From Photobacterium kishitanii (GTDB taxonomy: Bacteria; Pseudomonadota; Gammaproteobacteria; Enterobacterales; Vibrionaceae), in the NCBI RefSeq assembly GCF_003026355.1, contig NZ_PYON01000003.1:345325-409324 (forward strand): a stretch of 64,000 nucleotides of DNA. Reading direction: 5' to 3'. Below the pieces are notes generated by a model. That model searched no databases. It saw nothing but the letters and a program-made list of their open reading frames with translations, and was not told the origin of the DNA. Position 1 is the first letter of the stretch, and each line of letters begins with the position of its first letter. Of the stretch, positions 21,249 through 30,200 are shown piece after piece. Made by a program: the position numbers and the translations under genes.

Positions 21249-22334
21249 ATGATGAAGAAAGTGATTTTAGCGACGTTGATCGGTTGTGCGGTATTATCAA
21301 CAAGTGCTATTGCCCAACCTAATACCGATAAAATTGTTATTGCCCATCGTGGTGCGTCAGGTTATTTACCAGAGCATACTCTGCCAGCTAAAGCACTTGC
21401 GTATGGTATGAAGCCGGATTATATCGAGCAAGATGTGGTGATGACTAAAGATGATAAGCTGGTAGTACTTCATGATCATTATCTTGATAGAGTAACCAAT
21501 GTTGCGGCACTGTTTCCAGATCGATCTCGTAAGGATGGTCGCTACTATGCGATTGATTTTACGCTCGCTGAAATTAAGCAATTGAGTGTGACGGAAGGCT
21601 TTAATATTAAAGACGGTAAGCAAGTCCAAGGTTTCTCTGAACGTTTCCCTATTTGGAAGTCTCATTTTACAGTGCCAACGTTCCAAGAAGAAATCGAAAT
21701 GATCCAAGGGTTAAATAAAACCTTAGGCTATGATATTGGCCTATATCCAGAAATTAAGGCGCCGTGGTTTCATCGTCATGAAGGTAAAGATATAAGTAAA
21801 GCGGTATTAACTGTGTTAAAGCAATATGGTTATATAGATAAAAACAGTAATGTTTATCTGCAAACTTTTGATTTTAATGAATTGAAACGTATTAATGATC
21901 AATTAATGCCAGCCATGGGCATGGATCTAAATTTAGTGCAGTTAATGGCAGAAACTGACTGGAACGAGACCATGGTGTACGATAAATCAGGTAAAGCACA
22001 TCCGTATGATTATGATTGGATGTTTAAGCCTGAAGGGATGAAAACGTTGTCTCAGTATGCTGATGGTATTGGGCCATGGAAACCAATGATAGTGAAAGAC
22101 AGCTCAAAATTGGGTCACATTGAACTCACCGATATGGTTAAAAATGCTCACGCTAATGGTATGGTTGTGCATCCTTATACTTTCCGTGCCGATAAAGATC
22201 GTATTCCAACCTACGTCAAAGATTATAATGGCATGCTCGAGGTATTTTATAATCAGGCTGATGTTGATGGTGTATTTACTGATTTTCCTGATAAAGCAGT
22301 TAGCTTTTTGCAACAACAAACTCAACACCATTAA
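21249..22334 (+). CDS. glpQ: Periplasmic glycerophosphodiester phosphodiesterase
   Basis: Hydrolyses glycerophosphodiesters from phospholipid turnover to sn-glycerol-3-phosphate and an alcohol. The TIM-barrel motif IAHRGASGYLPEHTLPA, with catalytic His-Arg and Glu, is followed by DYIEQDVVMTKDDKLVVLHDHYLDRVTN with the metal-binding and catalytic residues. ATG at 21249 is preferred: AAGGA lies just before it and a signal peptide (MMKKVILATLIGCAVLSTSAIA) follows. The frame is open to 21192, but that would place the operators inside the gene. 361 aa, close to E. coli GlpQ (358). Confidence 0.94.
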   Translation: MMKKVILATLIGCAVLSTSAIAQPNTDKIVIAHRGASGYLPEHTLPAKALAYGMKPDYIEQDVVMTKDDKLVVLHDHYLDRVTNVAALFPDRSRKDGRYYAIDFTLAEIKQLSVTEGFNIKDGKQVQGFSERFPIWKSHFTVPTFQEEIEMIQGLNKTLGYDIGLYPEIKAPWFHRHEGKDISKAVLTVLKQYGYIDKNSNVYLQTFDFNELKRINDQLMPAMGMDLNLVQLMAETDWNETMVYDKSGKAHPYDYDWMFKPEGMKTLSQYADGIGPWKPMIVKDSSKLGHIELTDMVKNAHANGMVVHPYTFRADKDRIPTYVKDYNGMLEVFYNQADVDGVFTDFPDKAVSFLQQQTQHH

Positions 22335-22375
22335 ATAACTACCTACTAATTAAATAGTTATTTTCTCGTTATTCG

Positions 22376-22409
22376 TAGCCCGTTCCATTTATTGGTACGG
22401 GCTTTTTTA
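22376..22409. terminator. Terminator between glpQ and the K+ channel gene
   Basis: Stem agcccgt / acgggct with further pairing in the loop flanks, followed by six T residues on the plus strand. It sits between converging genes. Confidence 0.78.
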
Positions 22410-22414
22410 TAGCG

Positions 22415-23233
22415 TTATAACGTCTCAGGCAATTGCGTGCCGCACTTTTTGCAATATTCAGCATCCATTTCATGGCCGCTGGTGGCGCAATTCGGACAGC
22501 GAATAAGCCCGCGATGTGTTTTCATTTCTTGATTTAATTCTGCAGTAATAATACCTGTTGGTACTGCAAGAATTGAGTAACCCAATAGCATAGTTAATGA
22601 TGCAAGTGCCTTACCCATGACGGTATGTGGCACAATATCGCCATAACCCACAGTGGTGATAGTAACGATTGCCCAGTAAATACTTTTTGGAATGCTGGTA
22701 AAGCCATTATTTGGTCCTTCAATAATGAACATCAATGAGCCAAATACCGTAACGAGTATTAATACTGAACTAAAAAATACAAATATTTTGCGTTGAGCAT
22801 GGCGCAGTGAGCGTAACAAAATATTTGAATCTTTAAGAAAACGCGCTAATTTTAGAACGCGGAAAATACGTAGGACGCGAATTAGGCGAATAATTAATAA
22901 ATAATTTGAGCCTGGAATTAAAAACGCAATATAGGCTGGAAGAATAGCGATTAAATCGATAACGCCATAGAAGCTGCGAGCATAAGCTAATGGGCGAGGA
23001 GAGCAATATAAACGTAAAATGTATTCAATGGTAAATAGGATGGTGAATCCCCATTCAGCACCTACGAGTAGATGAGAGTATTGCGACTCAATGCTAGCAA
23101 CGGATGAGATAATTAATATTATTTCAGAGCTTACAATGGCAATAATTAAGGCAATATCAAACAATTGTCCAAAGCGAGTAGATGTACCGAAAATAACTTG
23201 ATATAGACGTTGTCTCAAGGTTAGTTTTGTCAT
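22415..23233 (-). CDS. Voltage-gated potassium channel with C-terminal zinc ribbon
   Basis: A six-transmembrane Kv-type channel (272 aa). The voltage sensor S4 is clear: LIIRLIRVLRIFRVLKLARFLK (in two parts, about residues 112-133), with Arg or Lys every third position. The pore helix and selectivity filter are AIVTITTVGYGDIVPHT, where TVGYGD marks K+ selectivity. After S6 the short cytoplasmic tail ends in a CPNC...CKKCG zinc ribbon instead of the usual RCK or cyclic-nucleotide domain. The ligand or role of the ribbon is unknown. It is monocistronic, between glpQ and marC. Confidence 0.92.
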   Translation of the reverse strand: MTKLTLRQRLYQVIFGTSTRFGQLFDIALIIAIVSSEIILIISSVASIESQYSHLLVGAEWGFTILFTIEYILRLYCSPRPLAYARSFYGVIDLIAILPAYIAFLIPGSNYLLIIRLIRVLRIFRVLKLARFLKDSNILLRSLRHAQRKIFVFFSSVLILVTVFGSLMFIIEGPNNGFTSIPKSIYWAIVTITTVGYGDIVPHTVMGKALASLTMLLGYSILAVPTGIITAELNQEMKTHRGLIRCPNCATSGHEMDAEYCKKCGTQLPETL

Positions 23234-23362
23234 AATTCAAATAGTATTTATTAACAAGTAAAACGCAACGTAGTATATAGAGGCTGCGCAGTGCCATTAA
23301 CTGGCTTGGATAACTTCAAGTATATCAAAACCTCGCATCGACTTAAGCTTTTATTGAGTGCT

Positions 23363-23392
23363 AAAAAAGCCCCAACGTTATGTTGAGGCTTA
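23363..23392 (-). terminator. Terminator after the marC-family gene
   Basis: On the minus strand, agcctcaac / gttggggct (one mismatch) is followed by six T residues. It lies 28 bp downstream of the stop. Confidence 0.75.
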
Positions 23393-23419
23393 GTATTCTC
23401 ATCGAGATAAACCGTGTGA

Positions 23420-24058
23420 TTAACTCAAACCCGGTAACATCACTCGTAGACCGTTAATAATAAATTCAATTCCAAGTGCAGCAAGAATCAAACCCATGAT
23501 ACGAGTAATGACGTTAATTCCTGTCTGGCCTAAAAAGCGTACTATGTAAGGCGCTGAACGAAATAATAACCAACAGCAAAAAGCAAATACTGCAATAGTA
23601 ATCGCAATTCCTATGGTTGAGGTAATGCCAGGATAGCGAGATCCATACACTATGGTTGAGCTAATCGCGCCAGGACCTGCCATTAATGGCATTGCTAATG
23701 GTACGACACCGACTTGTTCACGACTGATTGATTCTGACTTCTCTTCTTTATTCTGTTTTACCTCGCCTATTTTACCGCTCATCATTGAAAAAGCGATGCT
23801 GAGAAGGAGTAAACCACCGGCAACACGGAAAGAGTCAATTGAAATACTGAATAGGTCCAGTAAATGCTGCCCAGCTATTAATGCGATAATCAAAATAATA
23901 ACAACGGCAACATTGGTTGTTAATGCGGTCTTATTTCGTTCCTCTGGACTCATAGATCCCGTAAGAGAAACAAAAACAGGCATGATGCCAACAGGGTTTA
24001 CCGTTGCAATAAGCCCCACGAAAAAATGTAAAAATATAGCTATATCAAAAGCCTGCAT
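23420..24058 (-). CDS. MarC-family inner-membrane protein
   Basis: A six-segment membrane protein of the MarC/YhgN/YchE family (212 aa), once linked to multidrug resistance but with no confirmed function. Family marks are FVGLIATVNPVGIMPVF near the N-terminus, VVPLAMPLMAGPGAIS in the middle and FLGQTGINVITRIMGLILAALGIEFI near the C-terminus. It is divergent from adhE across a 720-bp gap. In E. coli ychE also neighbours adhE, so this may be the ychE orthologue. Confidence 0.87.
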   Translation of the reverse strand: MQAFDIAIFLHFFVGLIATVNPVGIMPVFVSLTGSMSPEERNKTALTTNVAVVIILIIALIAGQHLLDLFSISIDSFRVAGGLLLLSIAFSMMSGKIGEVKQNKEEKSESISREQVGVVPLAMPLMAGPGAISSTIVYGSRYPGITSTIGIAITIAVFAFCCWLLFRSAPYIVRFLGQTGINVITRIMGLILAALGIEFIINGLRVMLPGLS

Positions 24059-24411
24059 GGTTATGCCTGTTCGGTGACCTTAATTTCTTATGGTGTGGTA
24101 AGAAGTAAAATAGCCATTTAAATCTTTTATATTGGTAATAAAAATTAAACCATGAAAGGAGTAATTAACCGTCAATATGTATTACCTAAGTGAGTGATCT
24201 ATAAGGCGTATGTACAAAAACTATCGTTGTTACAATATTTTAATCTAAGCTAGCTATTTCAGCCACTAATAAAAGCTAATTTGTGCAACTTAAGACGTGG
24301 ATAATTTTTATATTAGATTGATTATGTAAAGTGAATTTTTGTGTATTAGGATTAATGGGCAAATGACGTGCTAGGTAATATGCAACAAATATTGAGCGGT
24401 TAGCGTGATAA

Positions 24412-24431
24412 ATCGTGATTTCTGTCACAAC
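24412..24431 (+). promoter_or_regulatory. CRP-like site upstream of adhE
   Basis: CGTGA-TTTCTG-TCACA (24414-24429) matches nine of ten positions of the CRP consensus TGTGA-N6-TCACA. It is about 350 bp before the adhE start. Confidence 0.5.
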
Positions 24432-24609
24432 TGGATGTGATAGGGGCTAGTAAATGTATTTTTATTACGTAATATTTCGGCTTGTGAAATAAATGATTTT
24501 GGTACATATTAAACAAATCAACTGTGAGGTTCATTAAATTGCATATAAAAGCATGAAAAATGCACTACTTTTTGCCATTTAGTGATTATTTCAGCATTTT
24601 GAGGGTGTA

Positions 24610-24623
24610 GTGATCTAAATCAA
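24610..24623 (+). promoter_or_regulatory. FNR-like site upstream of adhE
   Basis: GTGAT-CTAA-ATCAA matches nine of ten positions of the FNR consensus TTGAT-N4-ATCAA. It is about 155 bp before the adhE ATG. Confidence 0.55.
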
Positions 24624-24779
24624 TTTCTTTTACAGTGTGAAAAATTATAATCAAATTTGAAAGCAATTTACTAAGTATGTGTATTGCAATAAATGTTAAT
24701 GCGTTTTAACGCTTTAATGTGAAAGGATTCCAGCATGTTCTTACTAAATGATTTTTAATTTTAAAGCTAGGAGTTATGT

Positions 24780-27464
24780 ATGCCTGTAACAAATATGGCT
24801 GAACTAGATGCAATGGTTGCACGTGTTAAAGCGGCTCAAAAAGAATTCGCTACTTTTTCTCAAGAGAAAGTAGATGCAATTTTCCGTGCAGCATCTCTTG
24901 CTGCAAACAACGCACGTATTCCTTTAGCACAGCAAGCAGTTGCTGAATCTGGTATGGGTATTGTTGAAGACAAGGTTATCAAAAACCACTTCGCTTCTGA
25001 ATTTATCTACAACAAATACAAAGATGAAAAGACTTGCGGTATCTTAGAAGAGAACGAAGAGTTCGGCACTATGACTATTGCTGAGCCTGTAGGTATCATT
25101 TGTGGTATCGTTCCAACAACGAACCCAACATCTACCGCTATCTTTAAATCACTTATTTCTCTTAAAACACGTAACGCGATTATTTTCTCGCCACACCCGC
25201 GTGCTAAAAATTCAACCAATGCAGCCGCTAAACTTGTATTAGATGCAGCTGTTGCCGCTGGTGCACCAAAAGATATCATTGGCTGGATTGACCAACCTTC
25301 AGTAGAGCTTTCAAATGCACTAATGAAGCATGATGATATTAATCTTATCCTTGCAACTGGTGGTCCAGGCATGGTTAAAGCTGCTTACTCTTCTGGTAAG
25401 CCTGCTATCGGTGTTGGTGCGGGTAACGTACCAGTTGTTATTGATGAAACTGCTGATATTAAACGTGCAGTTGCATCAGTACTTATGTCTAAGACATTTG
25501 ATAACGGTGTTGTTTGTGCTTCTGAGCAAGCAGTTATCGTTATGGATGAAGTATATGACGAAGTGAAAGCACGTTTTGCGTCTCACAACGGTTATGTTCT
25601 GTCTAAAGATGAAGCAAATAAAGTTCGTAAAATCTTGTTGATTAACGGCAACCTAAACGCAGATATCGTTGGTCAGCCAGCAACTAAAATTGCTGAGATG
25701 GCAGGCGTTAAAGTTCCAGCTAATACTAAGATCCTTATTGGTGAAGGTGAGCAAGTTTCTTACGATGATGAATTCGCACACGAGAAACTATCTCCTACAT
25801 TAGGTATGTTCCGCGCGTCTTCATTTGAAAACGCAGTTGACCAAGCAGTAACTATGGTTGAAATCGGTGGTATTGGTCATACATCTGGCCTGTACACTAA
25901 CCAAGATACTAACGCTGACCGTATTAAATACTTCGGCGACAAAATGAAAACTGCCCGTATTCTTGTAAACATCCCGACAACACACGGTGGTATCGGTGAC
26001 CTTTACAACTTTAACGTTGCACCTTCGCTAACTCTAGGTTGTGGTTCATGGGGTGGTAACTCTATCTCTGAGAACGTAGGTCCTAAACACCTTATCAACA
26101 AGAAGACAGTAGCGAAGCGAGCTGAAAATATGTTGTGGCATAAACTACCTAAATCAATCTACTTCCGTCGTGGTAGTCTTCCAATCGCACTTAGCGATCT
26201 AGAAGGTAAAAAACGTGCGTTCTTAGTAACTGACCGTTTCCTATTCAATAACGGTTACGCAGATGAAATCGTATCTTTGCTTAAAGCGCAAGGTATCGAA
26301 GTTCAGACATTCTTTGATGTAGAAGCGGATCCAACACTTTCTGTTGTTGAGAAAGGTGCTGAAGCAATGAAGAGCTTCCAACCAGACGTGATTATTGCAC
26401 TTGGTGGTGGTTCTCCGATGGATGCTGCGAAGATCATGTGGGTTATGTACGAGCACCCAGAAACGCATTTCGAAGAACTAGCAATGCGCTTTATGGATAT
26501 TCGTAAGCGTATTTACAAGTTCCCTAAAATGGGTAAAAAAGCTGAGCTAGTATGTATCACAACGACATCTGGTACAGGTTCTGAAGTAACACCGTTTGCG
26601 GTTGTAACTGACGATAAAACAGGTGCTAAATACCCACTAGCAGATTACGAACTAACACCTCACATGGCTATCGTTGATGCGAACCTTGTGATGAATATGC
26701 CTAAGTCGCTAACAGCGTTTGGTGGTTACGATGCAGTAACTCACGCATTAGAAGCTTATGTATCAGTTCTTGCTAACGAATACTCAGATGGCCAAGCGCT
26801 TCAAGCACTAAGAATGCTAAAAGAGTACTTACCATCAAGCTATGCAAATGGTGCTAATGATCCAATTGCACGTGAGAAAGTACACAATGCGGCAACTATC
26901 GCTGGTATCGCGTTTGCTAACGCATTCCTAGGTGTTTGTCACTCAATGGCACATAAACTAGGTGCAGAGTTCCACGTACCACACGGCCTTGCTAACGCAT
27001 TGTTGATTTCTAACGTTGTGCGTTACAACGCAAATGATAACCCAACCAAGCAAACTGCATTCTCACAGTATGCAAGCCCACAAGCGCGTCGTCGTTATGC
27101 TGAAGTTGCTGACCACTTGGGTCTATCTCATGCAGGTGACCGTACTGCACAGAAGATTGAGCGTCTATTAACTTGGTTAGACGAATTGAAAGTGAATCTT
27201 CAGATTCCAATGTCAATTCAAGAAGCTGGTGTTGCTGAAGCAGATTTCCTAGCGAAAGTTGATGAGTTAGCGGTAGAAGCGTTTGATGACCAGTGTACTG
27301 GTGCAAACCCACGTTACCCTCTAATCTCTGAGCTTAAAGAAGTATTACTAGCTTCTTACTACGGTAAACCTTTCATTGAAGGTGAAGCGTTTGAAGGCAC
27401 TACAGTAATCAAGAAATCAGAGCCAGTAGTAATTGCTGCTAAAGGTAAAAAAGCGAAAGCTTAA
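24780..27464 (+). CDS. adhE: Bifunctional acetaldehyde-CoA / alcohol dehydrogenase
   Basis: Converts acetyl-CoA to acetaldehyde and then ethanol with two NADH, the main redox sink of mixed-acid fermentation. It assembles into spirosomes in E. coli. The N-terminal ALDH domain (about 1-440) has the catalytic Cys246 in VVCASEQ. The C-terminal iron-dependent ADH domain (about 450-870) has GGGSPMDAAKIMW, TSGTGSEVTPFAV and the iron-binding HSMAHKLGAEFHVPHGLANA. At 894 aa it is close to E. coli (891). AGGAG lies before the ATG. Codon use is that of a highly expressed gene. Confidence 0.98.
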   Translation: MPVTNMAELDAMVARVKAAQKEFATFSQEKVDAIFRAASLAANNARIPLAQQAVAESGMGIVEDKVIKNHFASEFIYNKYKDEKTCGILEENEEFGTMTIAEPVGIICGIVPTTNPTSTAIFKSLISLKTRNAIIFSPHPRAKNSTNAAAKLVLDAAVAAGAPKDIIGWIDQPSVELSNALMKHDDINLILATGGPGMVKAAYSSGKPAIGVGAGNVPVVIDETADIKRAVASVLMSKTFDNGVVCASEQAVIVMDEVYDEVKARFASHNGYVLSKDEANKVRKILLINGNLNADIVGQPATKIAEMAGVKVPANTKILIGEGEQVSYDDEFAHEKLSPTLGMFRASSFENAVDQAVTMVEIGGIGHTSGLYTNQDTNADRIKYFGDKMKTARILVNIPTTHGGIGDLYNFNVAPSLTLGCGSWGGNSISENVGPKHLINKKTVAKRAENMLWHKLPKSIYFRRGSLPIALSDLEGKKRAFLVTDRFLFNNGYADEIVSLLKAQGIEVQTFFDVEADPTLSVVEKGAEAMKSFQPDVIIALGGGSPMDAAKIMWVMYEHPETHFEELAMRFMDIRKRIYKFPKMGKKAELVCITTTSGTGSEVTPFAVVTDDKTGAKYPLADYELTPHMAIVDANLVMNMPKSLTAFGGYDAVTHALEAYVSVLANEYSDGQALQALRMLKEYLPSSYANGANDPIAREKVHNAATIAGIAFANAFLGVCHSMAHKLGAEFHVPHGLANALLISNVVRYNANDNPTKQTAFSQYASPQARRRYAEVADHLGLSHAGDRTAQKIERLLTWLDELKVNLQIPMSIQEAGVAEADFLAKVDELAVEAFDDQCTGANPRYPLISELKEVLLASYYGKPFIEGEAFEGTTVIKKSEPVVIAAKGKKAKA

Positions 27465-27489
27465 TCCTCTTTACTGATTAAAAAATAAT

Positions 27490-27524
27490 AAAGCCCGTCT
27501 AGCAATAGACGGGCTTTTTGTTTG
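27490..27524 (+). terminator. Terminator after adhE
   Basis: A 10-bp stem (aagcccgtct / agacgggctt) with a 6-nt loop and a T run. Confidence 0.9.
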
Positions 27525-27550
27525 GGGTTATTTACAGATCGATAAATGAT

Positions 27551-27596
27551 TAACCTCTTAACCTCTTAACCTCTTAACCTCTTAACCTCTTAACCT
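27551..27596. repeat. 8-bp tandem repeat (taacctct, about 5.75 copies)
   Basis: Five perfect head-to-tail copies of taacctct followed by taacct. It lies in the gap between the adhE and SDR terminators, in no gene. Such a tract should vary in copy number by slipped-strand mispairing. No function is evident. Confidence 0.95.
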
Positions 27597-27603
27597 TGAA
27601 ACC

Positions 27604-27633
27604 TAAAAAAGGCCGAGTAGTTATACTCAGCCT
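27604..27633 (-). terminator. Terminator of the SDR gene
   Basis: On the minus strand, aggctgagta / tactcggcct is followed by six T residues. Confidence 0.85.
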
Positions 27634-27666
27634 ATTGGTTAGATTTATTGTTTAGTACTGATGAGA

Positions 27667-28356
27667 TTAGACGCCAATTTCAGACTCAAGCATTCGGCCA
27701 TTAAATGAATCGTTACGGACAATATATTCAACATTACGTGCAATTTCATCCTGCATCGGCACGTTAACAATCGTATGCTGCTCATGGTGTTTGTCTTGTA
27801 AATTAATGGGCACAATACCACCGACTCGAATATTTAAACTCGCAAGTTCATTAGCCCAATTTTGAGTTAAGCCGCTAACAACCGTTTTACTCGTTGTTGG
27901 TGTATGTGGGTGGTGGTTTTCATGGCTCAATGCTAAATTAATAATGACACTTTGGTGGGGTTGATGCTGCATAAATTCAGCAGCAACTTTGCCGAAAATA
28001 AAAAAGCTGGCGGCACTTTTTTGCATAATAAGATTAAAATCAGTGATTGATGTCGGTGATAATAAATGTGGTATTTCAGTTCCAGTCCAAGTATTTAATA
28101 AAATATTAATGGCTCCAAACCGTTCAGTGACTTGTTGGAATAAGGATTGAATACTGGTTTCATCATAACATTGCATGTAGAAAGCGGCTGAAGCATCATT
28201 AATTTTACGGCAAGATTGTAAGGTTTTTTTTAACTCAACTTCATTATTATCGACGAGTGCTAAGGTTGCTCCTAATGATGCGAAATGAAGTGCCACCGCT
28301 TTACCAATAGGGTTACCAGCATCGGTAATGATAGCGACTGATTGTCCGATATGCAT
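27667..28356 (-). CDS. Short-chain dehydrogenase/reductase homologue with degenerate active site
   Basis: A 229-aa Rossmann-fold SDR protein. The N-terminal nucleotide-binding turn reads TDAGNPIGKAVALHFAS, in place of TGxxxGIG, and the NNAG motif is replaced by LNTWTG. In the catalytic segment the canonical YxxxK appears as PTTSK, so Lys is kept while the Tyr is missing; the Ser of INLALS may remain. It may therefore be a non-catalytic or altered enzyme. It stands alone on the minus strand after adhE. Physiological role not recognised. Confidence 0.75.
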   Translation of the reverse strand: MHIGQSVAIITDAGNPIGKAVALHFASLGATLALVDNNEVELKKTLQSCRKINDASAAFYMQCYDETSIQSLFQQVTERFGAINILLNTWTGTEIPHLLSPTSITDFNLIMQKSAASFFIFGKVAAEFMQHQPHQSVIINLALSHENHHPHTPTTSKTVVSGLTQNWANELASLNIRVGGIVPINLQDKHHEQHTIVNVPMQDEIARNVEYIVRNDSFNGRMLESEIGV

Positions 28357-28577
28357 AGATTCCTAGCCTTAATGTTTGAATGGTTCAATTTAAGCCTTAT
28401 TGGTATCAATATGGGAGTGGTTATCTCTAAGGCAATTACTAGTATTAATATTAGCCAATAAGGCCGCAAACTAATAATAATAAAGAAGAAATTATGAGCA
28501 ATGTCACGAACAAATACCGCTGTTATTTCTGCATCATAAATGGCATATTTTATCTTTGACCAACCGCAAATATTGCT

Positions 28578-29102
28578 TTAAGCAGCCCAACTCATTTCAC
28601 TTAGGCGTTTAGATTTAATCAGTGCTAAGTAAAGATCTTGTGGTGTTGCTTGAAGAGGTTTGGGGTCGACTGGTGGTAACTTACGGCGTTCATGGATCGA
28701 TAAGTTATGAAATAAATCTTCAGGTAAGCCTTTAGTTTGTTGTGGTGGGTAGCAAAGGGCGGTGGGTTGTAATTCTGCCAGTAAACGGGTGCTAGTTAAA
28801 CTGGCTTGGTGAAAAGCTTGAGCCTGTTCTGCTGAGCGCTGATAACATGATGCTGTTGAGGTTAGTGGCTGCGAAGCTGGAATTTCAAAATAAGCCCGTA
28901 ATTGTTGCGATGATTGTGTTTCAGTCGGTGTTGTATCTACAGGAATATTCTCATGCAGATCAGAAGATAATAGTGCCAGCATTAGAGAGAAATCAGCACG
29001 ACGGCCACTTTCAACCGCATGGTTGAGGTTAGTACCGAGTTGGATTTCATTAATGAGCTGTATATTATCAAGTGATTGAGTTTGCATGTAACCAATAGAC
29101 AT
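28578..29102 (-). CDS. Unknown protein, 174 aa
   Basis: I do not recognise a family. The protein is soluble, without signal peptide or membrane segment, and rich in Gln, Leu, Ser and Pro. It contains a low-complexity middle (about 55-100) and a C-terminal part with NLSIHERRKLPPVDPKPLQATPQDLYLALIKSKR (about 132-165, in pieces), which looks like the conserved core. ATG at 29102 is used; an ATG at 29087 is a second option. It lies alone between the SDR gene and the ATP-grasp operon. Codon usage fits a real gene. Confidence 0.6.
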   Translation of the reverse strand: MSIGYMQTQSLDNIQLINEIQLGTNLNHAVESGRRADFSLMLALLSSDLHENIPVDTTPTETQSSQQLRAYFEIPASQPLTSTASCYQRSAEQAQAFHQASLTSTRLLAELQPTALCYPPQQTKGLPEDLFHNLSIHERRKLPPVDPKPLQATPQDLYLALIKSKRLSEMSWAA

Positions 29103-29171
29103 CTATGTAAGATAAGGTACTTAAGTTATCGACCATAGCATAGGTAACTTTAATGATTTATTTCAAATAAT

Positions 29172-29198
29172 AAAAAGCCCTGAACATGTCAGGGCTTG
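29172..29198 (-). terminator. Terminator of the ATP-grasp/transglutaminase operon
   Basis: On the minus strand, agccctga / ttcagggct is followed by TTTTTATTA. It lies 25 bp after the last gene of the operon. Confidence 0.85.
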
Positions 29199-29222
29199 TA
29201 TTTTGGGCAACGTAATTATAGG

Positions 29223-30197
29223 TTAAAACTCAGACTTAGCGCCAAACTGATGCGCACAATAAGCAACCCGTTCTTCTGGTGTTGGTGTATGTGCTGTAAC
29301 ACCCATTGCTTCAATATGGCGTAAGCGAGGTAATAAACCAGTACCGTTAGCTATTTGAATCGCTAACCCTGGGCGAGCATTAAGTTCTAATACCATTGGA
29401 CCTTTGGTTTTATCCAATACCATGTCTGTACCCATATAGCCCAAACCTGTCATTTCCCACGCACTTGACGCCAGTACTAACAGTTTGTTCCACTCAGGTA
29501 CTTTGAGCTCACTTAATAGACGATCGGTATCAGGGTGGCGCTCGATCGGTTGGTTAAATTGAACCGCTCGAATGGCTTTACCTGACGCAATGTCGATACC
29601 AACACCAACAGCTCCTTGGTGCAAGTTCGCTTTACCATCAGAAGCCGATGTTGAACAACGCATCATTGCCATAACAGGGTAACCCTTAAATACGATAACA
29701 CGTACATCGGGCACACCTTCATAACTGAAACCATCAAACACATTATCAAACTGAATTAGGTTTTCGACCATGGCAACATCATTTTTACCCCCTAGCGAGA
29801 ATAATCCCGCCAGAGTATTGGTAATGTGGCGTTCAACATCTTGTTGATTGATTTCTGCACCTGATGGTTTGACATAGATTCCATCTTTGTGCTTAACAAT
29901 CACCAAAATACCTTTACCACCTGAACCTTGTGCGGGTTTTATTACAAATCCCGGCCAGTCCTTAACCATATGATGAATATGTTTAACGGTAGCTTGGCTA
30001 TCAATAACGCCAATCAAATCGGGTACAGTTGCTCCTGCTTGTTGGGCAATAAACTTCGTTTTTAGTTTATCGTCCACAAGAGGATAACGGCTACGATCAT
30101 TATAACGTCCAATGTAGCTATGGTTACGTTTATTCATGCCCATGATGCCACGTTCACGCAGTTTTTGTGGTGAAGTAAACTGTGAAAATAATGACAT
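29223..30197 (-). CDS. RimK-related ATP-grasp ligase (alpha-L-glutamate ligase-like)
   Basis: A cytoplasmic ATP-grasp enzyme (324 aa) related to RimK, which adds Glu to the ribosomal protein S6 C-terminus. The ATP-grasp core is visible in KLKTKFIAQQAG, the ATP-binding FVIKPAQGSGGKGILVI, a metal-binding segment and the late GPMVLELNARPGLAIQIANG. Family knowledge places it among peptide ligases of uncharacterised substrate. It is the last of three genes: the gap after the transglutaminase-7TM gene is 3 bp, indicating tight co-translation. It probably attaches an amino acid or peptide to an unknown acceptor. Confidence 0.85.
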   Translation of the reverse strand: MSLFSQFTSPQKLRERGIMGMNKRNHSYIGRYNDRSRYPLVDDKLKTKFIAQQAGATVPDLIGVIDSQATVKHIHHMVKDWPGFVIKPAQGSGGKGILVIVKHKDGIYVKPSGAEINQQDVERHITNTLAGLFSLGGKNDVAMVENLIQFDNVFDGFSYEGVPDVRVIVFKGYPVMAMMRCSTSASDGKANLHQGAVGVGIDIASGKAIRAVQFNQPIERHPDTDRLLSELKVPEWNKLLVLASSAWEMTGLGYMGTDMVLDKTKGPMVLELNARPGLAIQIANGTGLLPRLRHIEAMGVTAHTPTPEERVAYCAHQFGAKSEF

Positions 30198-30200
30198 AGT

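Larger units (their letters stand above)
24059..24779. other. Long regulatory region upstream of adhE
   Basis: AT-rich and without a credible gene. It holds the minus-strand promoter of the marC-family gene on the left and the adhE control region on the right, with a CRP-like site and an FNR-like site described separately. The length suggests a long adhE 5' untranslated leader and several regulators, as in E. coli. Confidence 0.6.
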
